Shown one piece after another: positions 26,260 through 35,261 of a stretch of 41,126 nt of DNA. Position 1 is the stretch's first letter. Every line of letters begins with the position of its first letter. The position numbers and the translations under genes are program-made. The DNA lies in NCBI GenBank assembly GCA_029882395.1, contig JAOUKT010000025.1, positions 1-41,126 on the forward strand. The letters are read 5' to 3'. The DNA comes from Gammaproteobacteria bacterium (GTDB lineage Bacteria; Pseudomonadota; Gammaproteobacteria; SZUA-229). Under the pieces are notes generated by a model that had not been told where the DNA came from, did not search any database, and was given only the letters and a program-made list of their open reading frames with translations.

Positions 26260-26468
26260 ACGCATTAGAAAACACCGTCTCCTTTGATGACAAATAGCTT
26301 CACCAGCTGTTTTACAAATAACCTTTAATTCGAAACAGACAAAAACCCGGGTTTCTGAGCAGGTAAAAAATTAAAACCGAAAACTAACAAAAAACATTGC
26401 GCAGAGTAATCTTTTAATCAATAAAGGTCTGATAAAATATCAACAAGCTCGTTATTCGACAGCAGCTT

Positions 26469-29141
26469 TTATGACTCTCTTAACTGGTCAGAAACTGCTT
26501 TAATTAACTCAGCTGAGGAATAGGGTTTGTGTAACAGGTTTTTTGTCAGCTCACTGTGATCAGGATCGACTGACTCCTGCTTGGCAAAACCACTGGCCAG
26601 GACGACCTTCACTGCCGGGTATTTCTCTTTAACCATTGATGCTAGCTCATAACCATCCATATCCGGCATGATAACGTCACTTAAAACAAGGTCAACCGAT
26701 TCAGTTTCAAGGCAGTCCAGGGCGGCAAAAGCATCATCTGCTTCAAAAACTGTATAACCGTTGTTTTTTAATATCTGTGCAGCAAGTGCTTTTAATGCCG
26801 GCTCATCATCAACAACCAGTATTTTTTCACCTTTTGTTACCGGTGTATTGATACCCAGATCTTGTTTTTTAATCACATTGTTGCTTTCAAAAAACCGTTT
26901 AAAATAAAGATTAAAAGTACTTCCCCTGCCCAGTTCTGAATAGATATTGATAGCGCCCTTAGACCTGTTGACAAAACCAAAGACCTGGCTCAAACCCAGA
27001 CCCGATCCTTTTTCTCCCTTGGTGGTAAAAAAGGGATCAAACAGCTGTTCTTTGGTGACACTGTCCATGCCACAACCCGTATCGGTTAAACTCAGGCGTA
27101 CATAGTCCCCGGGGCTGATGTTTCTGATATTGGCTTCTTCATCTAAAAGCGTTATGTTTCTGGTTTTTATATGCAAACTACCGCCATCAGGCATCGCATG
27201 CATGGCATTAATACTCATATTCAGAATCGAATCCTGAAAATCACCGGCATCCAGCCACAAAGGCCACAGTGGTTCTTGCAGATCCAGGTCAATCTCAATT
27301 CGTGCCGTCAATGTTTTCTGAATCATACTCAGGTCTGTTTTAAGTATTTCATTAATATTGATAGATGCAGCGGTAACAGTCTGATTTTTTGTAAATGATA
27401 ATAATTTTTTTGTAAGCCGGGATCCCCGTTCGCCTGCTTTCATGATTTCATCGGAAAACATTTTTAACTCGTCATCTTTAACAGACATTGACAACAGTTC
27501 TGAATAGCCAATGATCACACCCAACAGGTTATTGTAATCATGTGCTATGCCACCGGTGAGTTTGCCCAGGGCATCCATTCGCTGGGAACGTCTTAATTGT
27601 ATCTCTTTGTTTCTGACCTCGGTGATATCGCGGCTGATTTGAATATAACCAAGTATCTCCCCGTCGTCTTTCTTGAAAACGGTATGCACGGTATCAAATA
27701 TTTTTTCATCACCATTTTTATCGGCAATCACATCTTCAGTTTGTTTATTTTTTCCAGAAAGCGTAATCTCTTTCTCAATATTATGGTTAGCTGCCGCTTG
27801 CGCCTGTGTCAGTATGTCTTCGTCAGTTTTGCCCGTCATTTCTGACTTCGACAGACCTATGTAATCATTAAAGGCTTTATTTGAGCCGATATAGACGCCC
27901 TCACTGTTTTTATAATAAATGCGATCCGGAATAGCGTTTATTATTGATTCAATGAGTACCTGTTCGCGCTGAACATTATCTTTTTCTTCCTGCAGGTTAT
28001 TAGCAACTTCTTTAAACAGGGTGATATCCCTTGCAAGCCCCTCAACAGCCACCACCTTGCCATTTGAATTAGTAACAGGTGACTCAGTGACTTCCATGAT
28101 GCGCTTGCTACCATCTTTATGAAATATTTCAACTTCATAAGGAGGCATACGCTGGCCCTGTAATACCTTATTGGTTATTTCTACAGCATTATCATTAATG
28201 GGGTTATCTGTAAAAAAAGCATCATATCTTCTTAGATATTCCTCATTGGTATAACCCAGCACCTCGGTGATGGAGGGGCTCAGATAGGTAAAGATACCAT
28301 TGGTATCATGTGAATAAAAAACGTATTCTGTTCGCAGGTTATCGATTAATTGTGTGATTTTTCTTTCACTGAGGTTTAAAGCTTCATGCGTTTTAATAAT
28401 CTTGTTTTCATGCTCTTTCAGCGTCACCAGCATTTTATTAAAGTCATGCCCCAGGTCTTGCAGCTCATCCTGCCGATTAAGCTCACAAACAACATCTCTG
28501 GAACCACTTGATGTCTGATCAATAGCGGTCTTTAGCTGGCGTATGCCGGTGGTTAAGCCGCGCGCCATGGCCCATGCAAACATAATGCCGACAACAATAG
28601 CTACCGATGTATAAATCAGTCCATTCTTGGTTACAAGATCCAGGTTATTACTCATGGAAACACGGCTGATACCGACTCGGGCCCAGCCGATAGTTTCACT
28701 GTTAACAACAATCGGTGCCGCAACATCAATCAGCGCATCGGATTCAACGACAACTTTTATATCATTAACATGATTAAATATTTTTTTACTGACTTCATCC
28801 GTCAGGTACATGCCGATTTGTTTTCGGTCGGTATAACCCAGAACCTTTCCCTGATTGTCGATAAACATCGCGTATTTCAAATCCGGGTAATTACTTTGCG
28901 ATGTGATTATTTCCTCAATACCGACAAGATCATTTGCCAGTACCCAGGACGATCCGTTGGTTGCAAGCGTAGCTGCCAGACCGATTGCCTGCTGATTGCT
29001 TTGAGTCAGCATGAATTCTCGTTGCCGCTCAACCAGATCAAAGACAAATATCGTCATTAAAACAGCATGCACCGCAGCAATGCCAAAAATCAGCTGGCGT
29101 GCCAGCGAAGAAAAAATCAGTTTTGATAATAGTTTAGGCAT
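26469..29141 (-). CDS. Membrane hybrid histidine kinase (periplasmic sensor, HAMP, two PAS, REC)
   Basis: 890 residues from the ATG at 29141 (an adjacent TTG is one codon earlier). TM1 lies at about 17-37, a periplasmic sensor of about 140 residues ('LKYAMFIDNQGKVLGYTD'), TM2 at about 176-196, then HAMP. PAS1 (about 265-385) has 'GIFTYLSPSITEVLGYTNEEY', PAS2 (about 395-510) 'IYYKNSEGVYIGSNKAFNDYIGLSKSEMTGKTDEDI'. The kinase core is NtrB-like: 'RMDALGKLTGGIAHDYNNLLG' with His near 533, then 'SILNMSINAMHAM', 'TDTGCGM' and 'GSGLGLSQVFGF'. A receiver closes it: 'ILVVDDEPALKAL', Asp near 823 in 'LVLSDVIMPDMDGYELA', 'LHKPYS'. It starts six bases after the PhnD-like lipoprotein gene, which probably presents its ligand. 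Confidence 0.94.
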   Translation of the reverse strand: MPKLLSKLIFSSLARQLIFGIAAVHAVLMTIFVFDLVERQREFMLTQSNQQAIGLAATLATNGSSWVLANDLVGIEEIITSQSNYPDLKYAMFIDNQGKVLGYTDRKQIGMYLTDEVSKKIFNHVNDIKVVVESDALIDVAAPIVVNSETIGWARVGISRVSMSNNLDLVTKNGLIYTSVAIVVGIMFAWAMARGLTTGIRQLKTAIDQTSSGSRDVVCELNRQDELQDLGHDFNKMLVTLKEHENKIIKTHEALNLSERKITQLIDNLRTEYVFYSHDTNGIFTYLSPSITEVLGYTNEEYLRRYDAFFTDNPINDNAVEITNKVLQGQRMPPYEVEIFHKDGSKRIMEVTESPVTNSNGKVVAVEGLARDITLFKEVANNLQEEKDNVQREQVLIESIINAIPDRIYYKNSEGVYIGSNKAFNDYIGLSKSEMTGKTDEDILTQAQAAANHNIEKEITLSGKNKQTEDVIADKNGDEKIFDTVHTVFKKDDGEILGYIQISRDITEVRNKEIQLRRSQRMDALGKLTGGIAHDYNNLLGVIIGYSELLSMSVKDDELKMFSDEIMKAGERGSRLTKKLLSFTKNQTVTAASININEILKTDLSMIQKTLTARIEIDLDLQEPLWPLWLDAGDFQDSILNMSINAMHAMPDGGSLHIKTRNITLLDEEANIRNISPGDYVRLSLTDTGCGMDSVTKEQLFDPFFTTKGEKGSGLGLSQVFGFVNRSKGAINIYSELGRGSTFNLYFKRFFESNNVIKKQDLGINTPVTKGEKILVVDDEPALKALAAQILKNNGYTVFEADDAFAALDCLETESVDLVLSDVIMPDMDGYELASMVKEKYPAVKVVLASGFAKQESVDPDHSELTKNLLHKPYSSAELIKAVSDQLRES

Positions 29142-29147
29142 CAATCA

Positions 29148-30053
29148 TCAGTTCAGAGGCCTGACTTCTCTGGAAAAGTTTTCCAGAAACCGCTGCACAG
29201 GAACATAGGTATCACTACTGGCCTTTTCAAAAGACGACAGCTCCATTCTGGAAAGAATCAAGCGGCCTTCTTCCGTGTTGTGCAGATTAAACAGCAGTGA
29301 CGAGACATCGGCAACAACGGCTTTGGGAACCTCAGGTTTTACCACCAGTCCATTATTAACCAGCGGATCTGTTTGCCATTTAACAACAAGCTGCTCTGCA
29401 AGCTCCGGTCGCTCCCGTGATAAAGAGATCCATGGAAAAGGCCAGGTAGCGCCGGCAACTGAATGTTTTAAAAACACATTCATTATGGACGATTCCTGAG
29501 AGCCGACGTATCGATTATCAACTTCCTTCATTACATCAACACCGTGTGACTGAATATAATATTGTGGCATCATCGTCGCCGCTAATGCAGTCGGTGCCGG
29601 GTAGCTGACAATCTTACCTTTTAAATCGGCGATTGATTCTATCTGGCTGTCTTTACGGACCAGAATGATGCCTCTGAAATTTTCATCATCTGCCATTTTG
29701 CCGAAAACTATATAGCCTTTTTTAACCGCATTAACAGTCTGAAACGGATTTGGCAGGGCAAAATCAAATTTCGAGCTATACAGTTTTTTATCGTATGCCG
29801 CATAATTTCTTGAAGCTTCAAGCTTAAAAACACTGTCTTCAATATTTTTACTTAAGTAAGTCATTAAAGGTGAAAACACTTCGTGCAAGCGCTGGGGATT
29901 ATGCAGAGGATGCACACCGAAGACGTATTCTACTGTTTTGCCCTGGCTGTTACTTTTAGAGAATGATGGCTGATAGGCATTTTCATTATTGTCAGAGGAG
30001 CAGGCAACCAAAAATAGGACACACAGGTATGTCAATGGCTTTAAATTAAACAT
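29148..30053 (-). CDS. PhnD-like periplasmic binding lipoprotein
   Basis: 301 residues. The signal peptide ends in a lipobox (LVAC, Cys18), so it should be a lipoprotein. The body fits the phosphate/phosphite/phosphonate-binding PhnD group: 'YVFGVHPLHNPQRLHEVFSPLMTYLSKNI', 'LEASRNYAAYDKKLYSSKFDFALPNPFQTV', 'GIILVRKDSQIESIADLKGKIVSYPAPTALAATMMPQYYI', 'GATWPFPWISL' and 'TDPLVNNGLVVKPEVPK'. No phnC or phnE transporter gene is adjacent. The next gene, six bases on, is a membrane hybrid kinase, a pairing known for binding proteins that act as sensor co-receptors. The actual ligand cannot be told from sequence; an oxyanion is a guess by family. Confidence 0.85.
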   Translation of the reverse strand: MFNLKPLTYLCVLFLVACSSDNNENAYQPSFSKSNSQGKTVEYVFGVHPLHNPQRLHEVFSPLMTYLSKNIEDSVFKLEASRNYAAYDKKLYSSKFDFALPNPFQTVNAVKKGYIVFGKMADDENFRGIILVRKDSQIESIADLKGKIVSYPAPTALAATMMPQYYIQSHGVDVMKEVDNRYVGSQESSIMNVFLKHSVAGATWPFPWISLSRERPELAEQLVVKWQTDPLVNNGLVVKPEVPKAVVADVSSLLFNLHNTEEGRLILSRMELSSFEKASSDTYVPVQRFLENFSREVRPLN

Positions 30054-30155
30054 AAATTGTTTCAGTATCCAAATTGGCGTTTATCATAAAACTCAGTGAA
30101 CAGAGCCATAAACCATATAGTAATGTTGTTTTTATCAATTCTAGTTTAGCTTATA

Positions 30156-30175
30156 AATGCCATAAATATGGCATT
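30156..30175. promoter_or_regulatory. 20-bp near-perfect palindrome between the divergent phnD-like and ygiQ genes
   Basis: AATGCCATA and TATGGCATT are perfect nine-base arms around AA. It lies about 75 bases ahead of ygiQ and about 100 ahead of the phnD-like gene, a typical operator position. The same half-site recurs in an inverted repeat at 40552-40568. Confidence 0.45.
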
Positions 30176-30216
30176 AAAACATTAAATTTTGTTGGCTTTT
30201 ATATCGGCTTAAAAAT

Positions 30217-30224
30217 GCTAGAAT
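30217..30224 (+). promoter_or_regulatory. Extended -10 promoter candidate for ygiQ
   Basis: TGCTAGAAT is an extended -10 (TGn then TAGAAT at 30219-30224), 26 bases ahead of the ygiQ ATG. No consensus -35 is seen, as is allowed for extended -10 promoters. Confidence 0.4.
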
Positions 30225-30250
30225 AGGCGTTTTTAAGACTATTCATCAAT

Positions 30251-32416
30251 ATGCCATCTAGCACTCCCCTGTTCTCCTATCGCAAATTCTGGGCTAAACG
30301 TTTTGGTACGGCAGCTGTGCTGCCAATGAGCCGTGAGGAAATGGATGACCTTGGCTGGGACTCCTGCGACATCATATTAGTCACCGGTGATGCTTATATT
30401 GATCATCCCAGCTTTGGAATGGCATTAATCGGCAGGTTACTGGAGTCCCAAGGCTTTAGAGTCGGCATTATATCTCAGCCAGACTGGCACTCTAAAGAAG
30501 CCTTTACAGCATTAGGCAAGCCCAACCTCTTTTTTGGTATTACCGCCGGCAACATGGACTCGATGGTCAACCGCTACACCTCAGATAAAAAGATCCGCAG
30601 TAATGATGCCTATACCGCCAGTGGCGAAGCCGGTAAACGACCTGACCGTTCTGTGATCGTCTACGCCCAACGCGCCCGAGAAGCCTTTAAAGGTGTACCG
30701 GTTGTGATCGGTGGCATTGAAGCCAGCCTCAGACGCATTGCACATTACGATTACTGGTCTGAAAAAGTCAGGCGCTCTGTCTTGCCAGACTCAAAAGCCG
30801 ATATGCTGCTGTTTGGCAATGCCGAACGCGCTATCGTCGAACTGGCACATCGTCTGGCTCAGGGTGAAACCATTGCCGAGATCAGAGATATTCGCGGCAG
30901 CGGCTTTATGACCCAGTCAATTCCTGACAATGTAACCGTTATCAATTCAACAGATGTTGATCAGCCTGGCCGTGTGGAAGCACATATTGACCCCTATCAG
31001 CAAACACCGGACTGTAAAGACAAGCCCGAATCAGCCAATGATAATATCGTGCAGTTTGAAAGCCGCCGAAGCAAACTGGATCGCGACACCACCGTGATTC
31101 GCTTACCAACCTATGATCAGGTCGTTAATGACACGGTCAGCTATGCGCATACCTCGCGCGTTTTTCACCTTGAAACAAATCCGGGCAATGCGCGTGCGTT
31201 GATGCAGCAACACGGTAAACGACTGGTATGGCTTAACCCTCCGCCAGAACCACTGACAACCGATGAATTTGACCGTCTGTTTGAATTGCCATATACGCGT
31301 CTGCCACATCCCTCATATGGTCAGGCCAAGATGCCGGCATATGAAATGATTCGATTCTCCATTAATATCATGCGCGGCTGTTTCGGTGGCTGCACCTTCT
31401 GCTCTATCACCGAGCATGAAGGCCGTGTTATTCAAAGCCGTTCTGAAGACTCAGTGATACACGAGATTGAAAATATCCGTGACAATGTCCCTGGCTTTAC
31501 CGGGCATATTTCAGACCTGGGCGGGCCAACCGCGAATATGTACAGGCTTAGCTGCAAGAGTAAAAAAATAGAAAGCTCCTGCCGCCGTTTATCCTGTGTC
31601 TACCCCGGTATTTGTGAAAACCTTAATACCGACCACAAACCGCTCATTAGCCTGTATCGCCGTGCACGATCACTGCCGGGTATTAAAAAAATCTTTATCG
31701 CTTCCGGTCTGCGTTACGACCTGGCAGTGGAATCCCCCGAATATGTTAAAGAACTGGTGACTCATCATGTCGGCGGTTACCTGAAGATCGCACCCGAACA
31801 CACCGAGCAAGGCCCTTTAAGCAAAATGATGAAGCCGGGTATTGGTACCTACGACCGGTTTAAAGAGATGTTTGAAAAATACTCAGAGCTGGCCGGAAAA
31901 GAGCAGTATTTAATCCCCTATTTCATCTCCGCACACCCCGGCACCACTGATGAAGACATGCTCAACCTGGCGCTCTGGCTAAAAAAGAATAACTTCAGGC
32001 CCGATCAGGTACAGGCCTTTTTACCGACACCATTAGCCATTGCTTCTGCTATGTACCACACGGGGAAAAACCCGCTTAAAAGCATCAGCAGAACCTCAGA
32101 AACGGTCAATACCGTCAGCGGCGCAAAGCAGCGCCGCTTACACAAAGCTTTTTTACGCTACCACGCCGCTGAAAACTGGCCGCTATTGCGCGAGGCACTT
32201 AAAAAAATGGGCCGTGCCGATTTGATTGGCAACGGAAAACGCCACCTAGTGCCTAACTGGCAACCATCAGCCAGCCAGTCAAAGACTAAAACCGGCGACC
32301 AGACAAAGCCGAAAACAAACTATTTTGCCCAGCATAAAACCGCAGTAAAACCGGCTAAACGTCAGCCTAAAAAATCACAGAAACAACCGCATACTAAACA
32401 ACGCAACCAGCCTTAA
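30251..32416 (+). CDS. ygiQ: YgiQ-family radical SAM protein
   Basis: 721 residues, the family's usual size. A B12-binding-like N-terminal region ('[41 protein letters not shown]') leads to the radical SAM core, whose iron-sulfur cysteines lie in '[18 protein letters not shown]' (Cys376, 380, 383). Other hallmarks are '[47 protein letters not shown]', '[14 protein letters not shown]' and '[12 protein letters not shown]'. The C-terminus is a basic, low-complexity Lys/Gln/Pro tail. The reaction catalysed by this conserved family is not known. It is transcribed alone, with a strong terminator at 32464-32500. Confidence 0.96.
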   Translation: MPSSTPLFSYRKFWAKRFGTAAVLPMSREEMDDLGWDSCDIILVTGDAYIDHPSFGMALIGRLLESQGFRVGIISQPDWHSKEAFTALGKPNLFFGITAGNMDSMVNRYTSDKKIRSNDAYTASGEAGKRPDRSVIVYAQRAREAFKGVPVVIGGIEASLRRIAHYDYWSEKVRRSVLPDSKADMLLFGNAERAIVELAHRLAQGETIAEIRDIRGSGFMTQSIPDNVTVINSTDVDQPGRVEAHIDPYQQTPDCKDKPESANDNIVQFESRRSKLDRDTTVIRLPTYDQVVNDTVSYAHTSRVFHLETNPGNARALMQQHGKRLVWLNPPPEPLTTDEFDRLFELPYTRLPHPSYGQAKMPAYEMIRFSINIMRGCFGGCTFCSITEHEGRVIQSRSEDSVIHEIENIRDNVPGFTGHISDLGGPTANMYRLSCKSKKIESSCRRLSCVYPGICENLNTDHKPLISLYRRARSLPGIKKIFIASGLRYDLAVESPEYVKELVTHHVGGYLKIAPEHTEQGPLSKMMKPGIGTYDRFKEMFEKYSELAGKEQYLIPYFISAHPGTTDEDMLNLALWLKKNNFRPDQVQAFLPTPLAIASAMYHTGKNPLKSISRTSETVNTVSGAKQRRLHKAFLRYHAAENWPLLREALKKMGRADLIGNGKRHLVPNWQPSASQSKTKTGDQTKPKTNYFAQHKTAVKPAKRQPKKSQKQPHTKQRNQP

Positions 32417-32463
32417 TTGACGTTCAGCGCTCACCCAGCGCTGTTCATGCAGGCAAATAACAG

Positions 32464-32500
32464 ACCTTAAAAAAGCCTCTTTAAGAGACTTTTTTAAGGT
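32464..32500. terminator. Bidirectional terminator after ygiQ
   Basis: ACCTTAAAAAAG pairs perfectly with CTTTTTTAAGGT, with an inner CTC/GAG pair and a TTTAA loop. It lies between ygiQ and the convergent DUF2288 gene and can serve both. Confidence 0.85.
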
Positions 32501-32535
32501 ACTAATAATCTATATAATCAATGCCTTACAGATAA

Positions 32536-32850
32536 CTATGAATCCAGTTTATTATCTATGGGCTGAACCAATACCCAGGGTGCCACCACTACCGTCCAAA
32601 ACTGCGTTGAGCATTCATGCCATATTTTAGCATCATCGATTGAGGCGTTGCTGACCGTACCGTCGGCTAACCATTTTTCAAGCCCGGCTTTGTCGTCTTT
32701 CGTTAACGCCACGGCCACCTTGATCAGATCAAGCCCGTTGACGACCTTAATCACAGAGCCGCGTGCAAAATGCCTTTCCAGCTCGTGCCAGGGTAATTTT
32801 GCTGTTTCATTATGTAACTGACTGATCAGCTCATTGTCATCATCAGACAT
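32536..32850 (-). CDS. DUF2288 family protein
   Basis: 104 residues from the ATG at 32850; a TTG three codons upstream is less likely. The pattern 'LISQLHNETAKLPWHELERHFARGSVIKVVNGLDLIKVAVALTKDD' followed by 'WLADGTVSNASIDDAKIWHECSTQFWTVVVAPWVLVQP' is characteristic of DUF2288, a small gammaproteobacterial and cyanobacterial family of unknown function. No signal or membrane segment is present. It is convergent with ygiQ across the terminator at 32464-32500 and divergent from the DUF1244 gene. Confidence 0.85.
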   Translation of the reverse strand: MSDDDNELISQLHNETAKLPWHELERHFARGSVIKVVNGLDLIKVAVALTKDDKAGLEKWLADGTVSNASIDDAKIWHECSTQFWTVVVAPWVLVQPIDNKLDS

Positions 32851-33097
32851 CGTTATCAAACCACCAGAAATTGAGATCGCATATTGTAGCCGTTTATTAA
32901 GTCGATGGCACTAGCGCAGAGTTTGCTTTCAATTGATGACGCTTAGACAGCCAGGACATCAACGAGTCACCGCTGACAACAGATAATCAACATAACCGAG
33001 GCCGATCAACGGCGATTTTGAATAAGCGATTTTAATGTTGATTAAAGTCGTTGAAATCGATGTAAAATAGACAACCACTTAAAGAGTCGAGATAACG

Positions 33098-33415
33098 ATG
33101 GATTTAAACACTAAAACCGAAATTGAAGCGGCCGCTTTTCGTGGCCTGATTGAACACCTGCAAAACCGCACCGATGTGCAAAATATAGATCTGATGAATT
33201 TAGCCGGCTTTTGTCGCAACTGCCTCTCCAAATGGTATCTGGCCGCGGCAAAAGAGCATAATGTACAGATCGACTATGCAGACGCCGTTCAGGCGGTCTA
33301 TGGCATGAGCATGGATCAATGGAAACAAGCACACCAAAGCAAAGCCAGCGAAGAACAAATGAAAACCTTTGAAGAGACCAAACCACTGCACGCTAAGATC
33401 AGCGGGCACCGTTAA
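33098..33415 (+). CDS. DUF1244 family protein
   Basis: 105 residues. The core 'AAAFRGLIEHLQNRTDVQNIDLMNLAGFCRNCLSKWYLAAAKEHNV' with its CxxC (CRNC) and the following 'YGMSMDQWKQAHQ' is the DUF1244 signature, a compact helical fold found across proteobacteria. Function is unknown. The family normally ends near residue 90-100 and this one fits. A possible promoter (TTGATT, 19 bases, TAAAAT) lies just upstream around 33040-33070, though the spacing is long. It is convergent with the small hypothetical gene at 33429-33686. Confidence 0.9.
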   Translation: MDLNTKTEIEAAAFRGLIEHLQNRTDVQNIDLMNLAGFCRNCLSKWYLAAAKEHNVQIDYADAVQAVYGMSMDQWKQAHQSKASEEQMKTFEETKPLHAKISGHR

Positions 33416-33428
33416 TTAAAACGTCAGC

Positions 33429-33686
33429 TTAAGCCAGCCACTCGACAAGATAATAAAGATACTGGCCTTCCGAGGACTTTGAGGGGCCGATAACCTTGGC
33501 AGGATAACGGTGGTTAGCTTCGTCAGAAGAGGATTTGGCGATATCTTCGGATGCCATCACCTCGACGCAACCAATTGAAAAACGCTTACGGCTGCGTCGG
33601 GGCACATAGACCACTGCAAAGCGCTCCATTGAAACGCTGGTCTCGGGGTCGGGGGGAACATAACCGCGCATAACACACTGCCGCAT
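33429..33686 (-). CDS. Small hypothetical protein (85 aa)
   Basis: I do not recognise a named family. The product begins MRQCVMRGYVPPDPETSVSM and continues ERFAVVYVPRRSRKRFS, then has a Ser/Ala-rich middle and ends 'YPAKVIGPSKSSEGQYLYYLVEWLA'. The mixture of basic residues, proline turns and an amphipathic C-terminus looks like a folded soluble domain rather than a shadow frame, and it fills an otherwise empty space between two plus-strand genes. No strong ribosome site precedes the ATG at 33686; the ATG at 33671 (MRGYVPP) is an alternative. Existence is likely, function unknown. Confidence 0.6.
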   Translation of the reverse strand: MRQCVMRGYVPPDPETSVSMERFAVVYVPRRSRKRFSIGCVEVMASEDIAKSSSDEANHRYPAKVIGPSKSSEGQYLYYLVEWLA

Positions 33687-33754
33687 TGAATCAGAGCGCC
33701 TATACTAACTGATTTGATAGCGAAAACCTACGCTGAACTTGGTATCATAAGCCG

Positions 33755-35260
33755 ATGTCTGAAATCATCATATCCACACTCAACGCCCGTTATATCCATG
33801 CCTCTCTGGGAGCCCGTTACCTCTATGCCAATATGGCTGAGCTGCAGGCTGTCACTGATATTCAGGAATTCATTATCAATACCCGGCCGATTGATATTGC
33901 TGAAAAACTGCTTGCATGCAAGCCAAAAATTATTGGTCTGGGTGTTTATATCTGGAACGTGCCGCAAACAACTGAATTAACAGCGCTGATAAAGGCCATT
34001 TCACCAGAGACGATTATTGTATTAGGCGGGCCTGAAATCAGTTATGAAACGGCTGAGCAAAAAATTACTGAATACGCCGACTATGTCATTACCGGCCAGG
34101 CTGATCTTGCATTTTCGCAACTGTGCCGGCAAATCATTAAAGGCGATAAACCCGCGGCTAAAATCATTCAGGCAGAGCCACCAAAACTGAGCGACATCCG
34201 CCTGCCCTACAGCACGCTGACACAGGAAGACATCGACAACCGTGTTATCTATGTCGAAGCGTCCAGGGGTTGCCCGTTCAAATGTGAATTCTGTTTATCG
34301 TCACTGGACAAAACAGCCATACCTTTTGATCTTGAGCTGTTTCTGACTGAACTTAGTCATCTCTACGACAGAGGTGTCAGGCAATTCAAGTTTGTCGACA
34401 GAACGTTCAATTTAAAGATAGAAAACAGCATTAAAATTCTTAACTTTTTTCTCGATAGATTAGATAAAGATTTATTCCTGCATTTTGAACTGATACCCGA
34501 CCACCTGCCGGAAAAACTCAAACAGATCATCCAAAAATTTCCGGCAGGCCGGCTTCAGTTTGAGATTGGCATCCAGAGTTTTGATAGCGTTATTCAGAAA
34601 AATATCAGCCGCAAACAAGATAACAGCAAATCCGAGCAGAATATCAGCTGGCTGGTTAATGAAACCACCGCGCATTTGCACACCGACCTGATTGTCGGTC
34701 TGCCAGGAGAAACGCTGGAAACCTTCGGCAGAGGTTTTGACCAGCTGGTAAAGCTTCGGCCACATGAAATACAGGTTGGTATTTTAAAGCGGCTGCGAGG
34801 CACGCCTATCATCAGGCACACTTTCGACTATCAAATGAAATATAACCCGATAGCGCCGTACAATATTCTCAGCAATAAAGACATCAGCTTTGCCAATATG
34901 CAACGCATGAATCGTTTTGCCAGATACTGGGACTTAATTGCCAACTCGGGACGTTTTAAAAACAGCCTGCCGGTTTTATTAGGCAGCACACCCTACCAGT
35001 GTTTTATGCAGCTGAGTGACTGGCTGTTTAATAGCACAGACCAGACACATAAAATTTCATTGAATCGATTATTCACTTTACTGTTCGATGCCATGACATG
35101 CTGTCTCAGGCTTCCGCAAGAGCAGGTAATATCAGTACTGACTGAAGATTTTAATCGTTCGGGTTTAAAAGGCCGGCCGACGTTTAATCTGCCCGCGTTA
35201 TTACAGGAAAATACAACAGGCAGCCCGTCTCATAGCAAGCGCCAGAGCCGGCATAAATAA
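33755..35260 (+). CDS. B12-binding-type radical SAM protein (DUF4080-like C-terminus)
   Basis: 501 residues. The N-terminal cobalamin-binding-like Rossmann domain (about 1-140) has 'STLNARYIHASLGARYLYAN', 'KIIGLGVYIWNVPQTTEL' and 'TIIVLGGPEISYE', without an obvious DxHxxG cobalamin-ligand motif. The radical SAM core follows, with iron-sulfur cysteines Cys173, Cys177 and Cys180 in 'VEASRGCPFKCEFCLSS', then 'FKFVDRTFNL', 'LQFEIGIQS' and 'DLIVGLPGETLETF'. The C-terminal part ('VGILKRLRGTPI', 'YQCFMQLSDWLF') resembles the DUF4080 extension. The substrate is unknown. It lies one base ahead of trmH, so the two are probably co-transcribed, which hints at an RNA-modification setting. Confidence 0.92.
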   Translation: MSEIIISTLNARYIHASLGARYLYANMAELQAVTDIQEFIINTRPIDIAEKLLACKPKIIGLGVYIWNVPQTTELTALIKAISPETIIVLGGPEISYETAEQKITEYADYVITGQADLAFSQLCRQIIKGDKPAAKIIQAEPPKLSDIRLPYSTLTQEDIDNRVIYVEASRGCPFKCEFCLSSLDKTAIPFDLELFLTELSHLYDRGVRQFKFVDRTFNLKIENSIKILNFFLDRLDKDLFLHFELIPDHLPEKLKQIIQKFPAGRLQFEIGIQSFDSVIQKNISRKQDNSKSEQNISWLVNETTAHLHTDLIVGLPGETLETFGRGFDQLVKLRPHEIQVGILKRLRGTPIIRHTFDYQMKYNPIAPYNILSNKDISFANMQRMNRFARYWDLIANSGRFKNSLPVLLGSTPYQCFMQLSDWLFNSTDQTHKISLNRLFTLLFDAMTCCLRLPQEQVISVLTEDFNRSGLKGRPTFNLPALLQENTTGSPSHSKRQSRHK

Positions 35261-35261
35261 T

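Noticed and set aside
26343..26354. The palindrome AAACCCGGGTTT as a terminator of the LonB-like gene
   Set aside because: It has no loop and no T-run, so it cannot form a standard terminator hairpin. It is left as an unexplained short palindrome.
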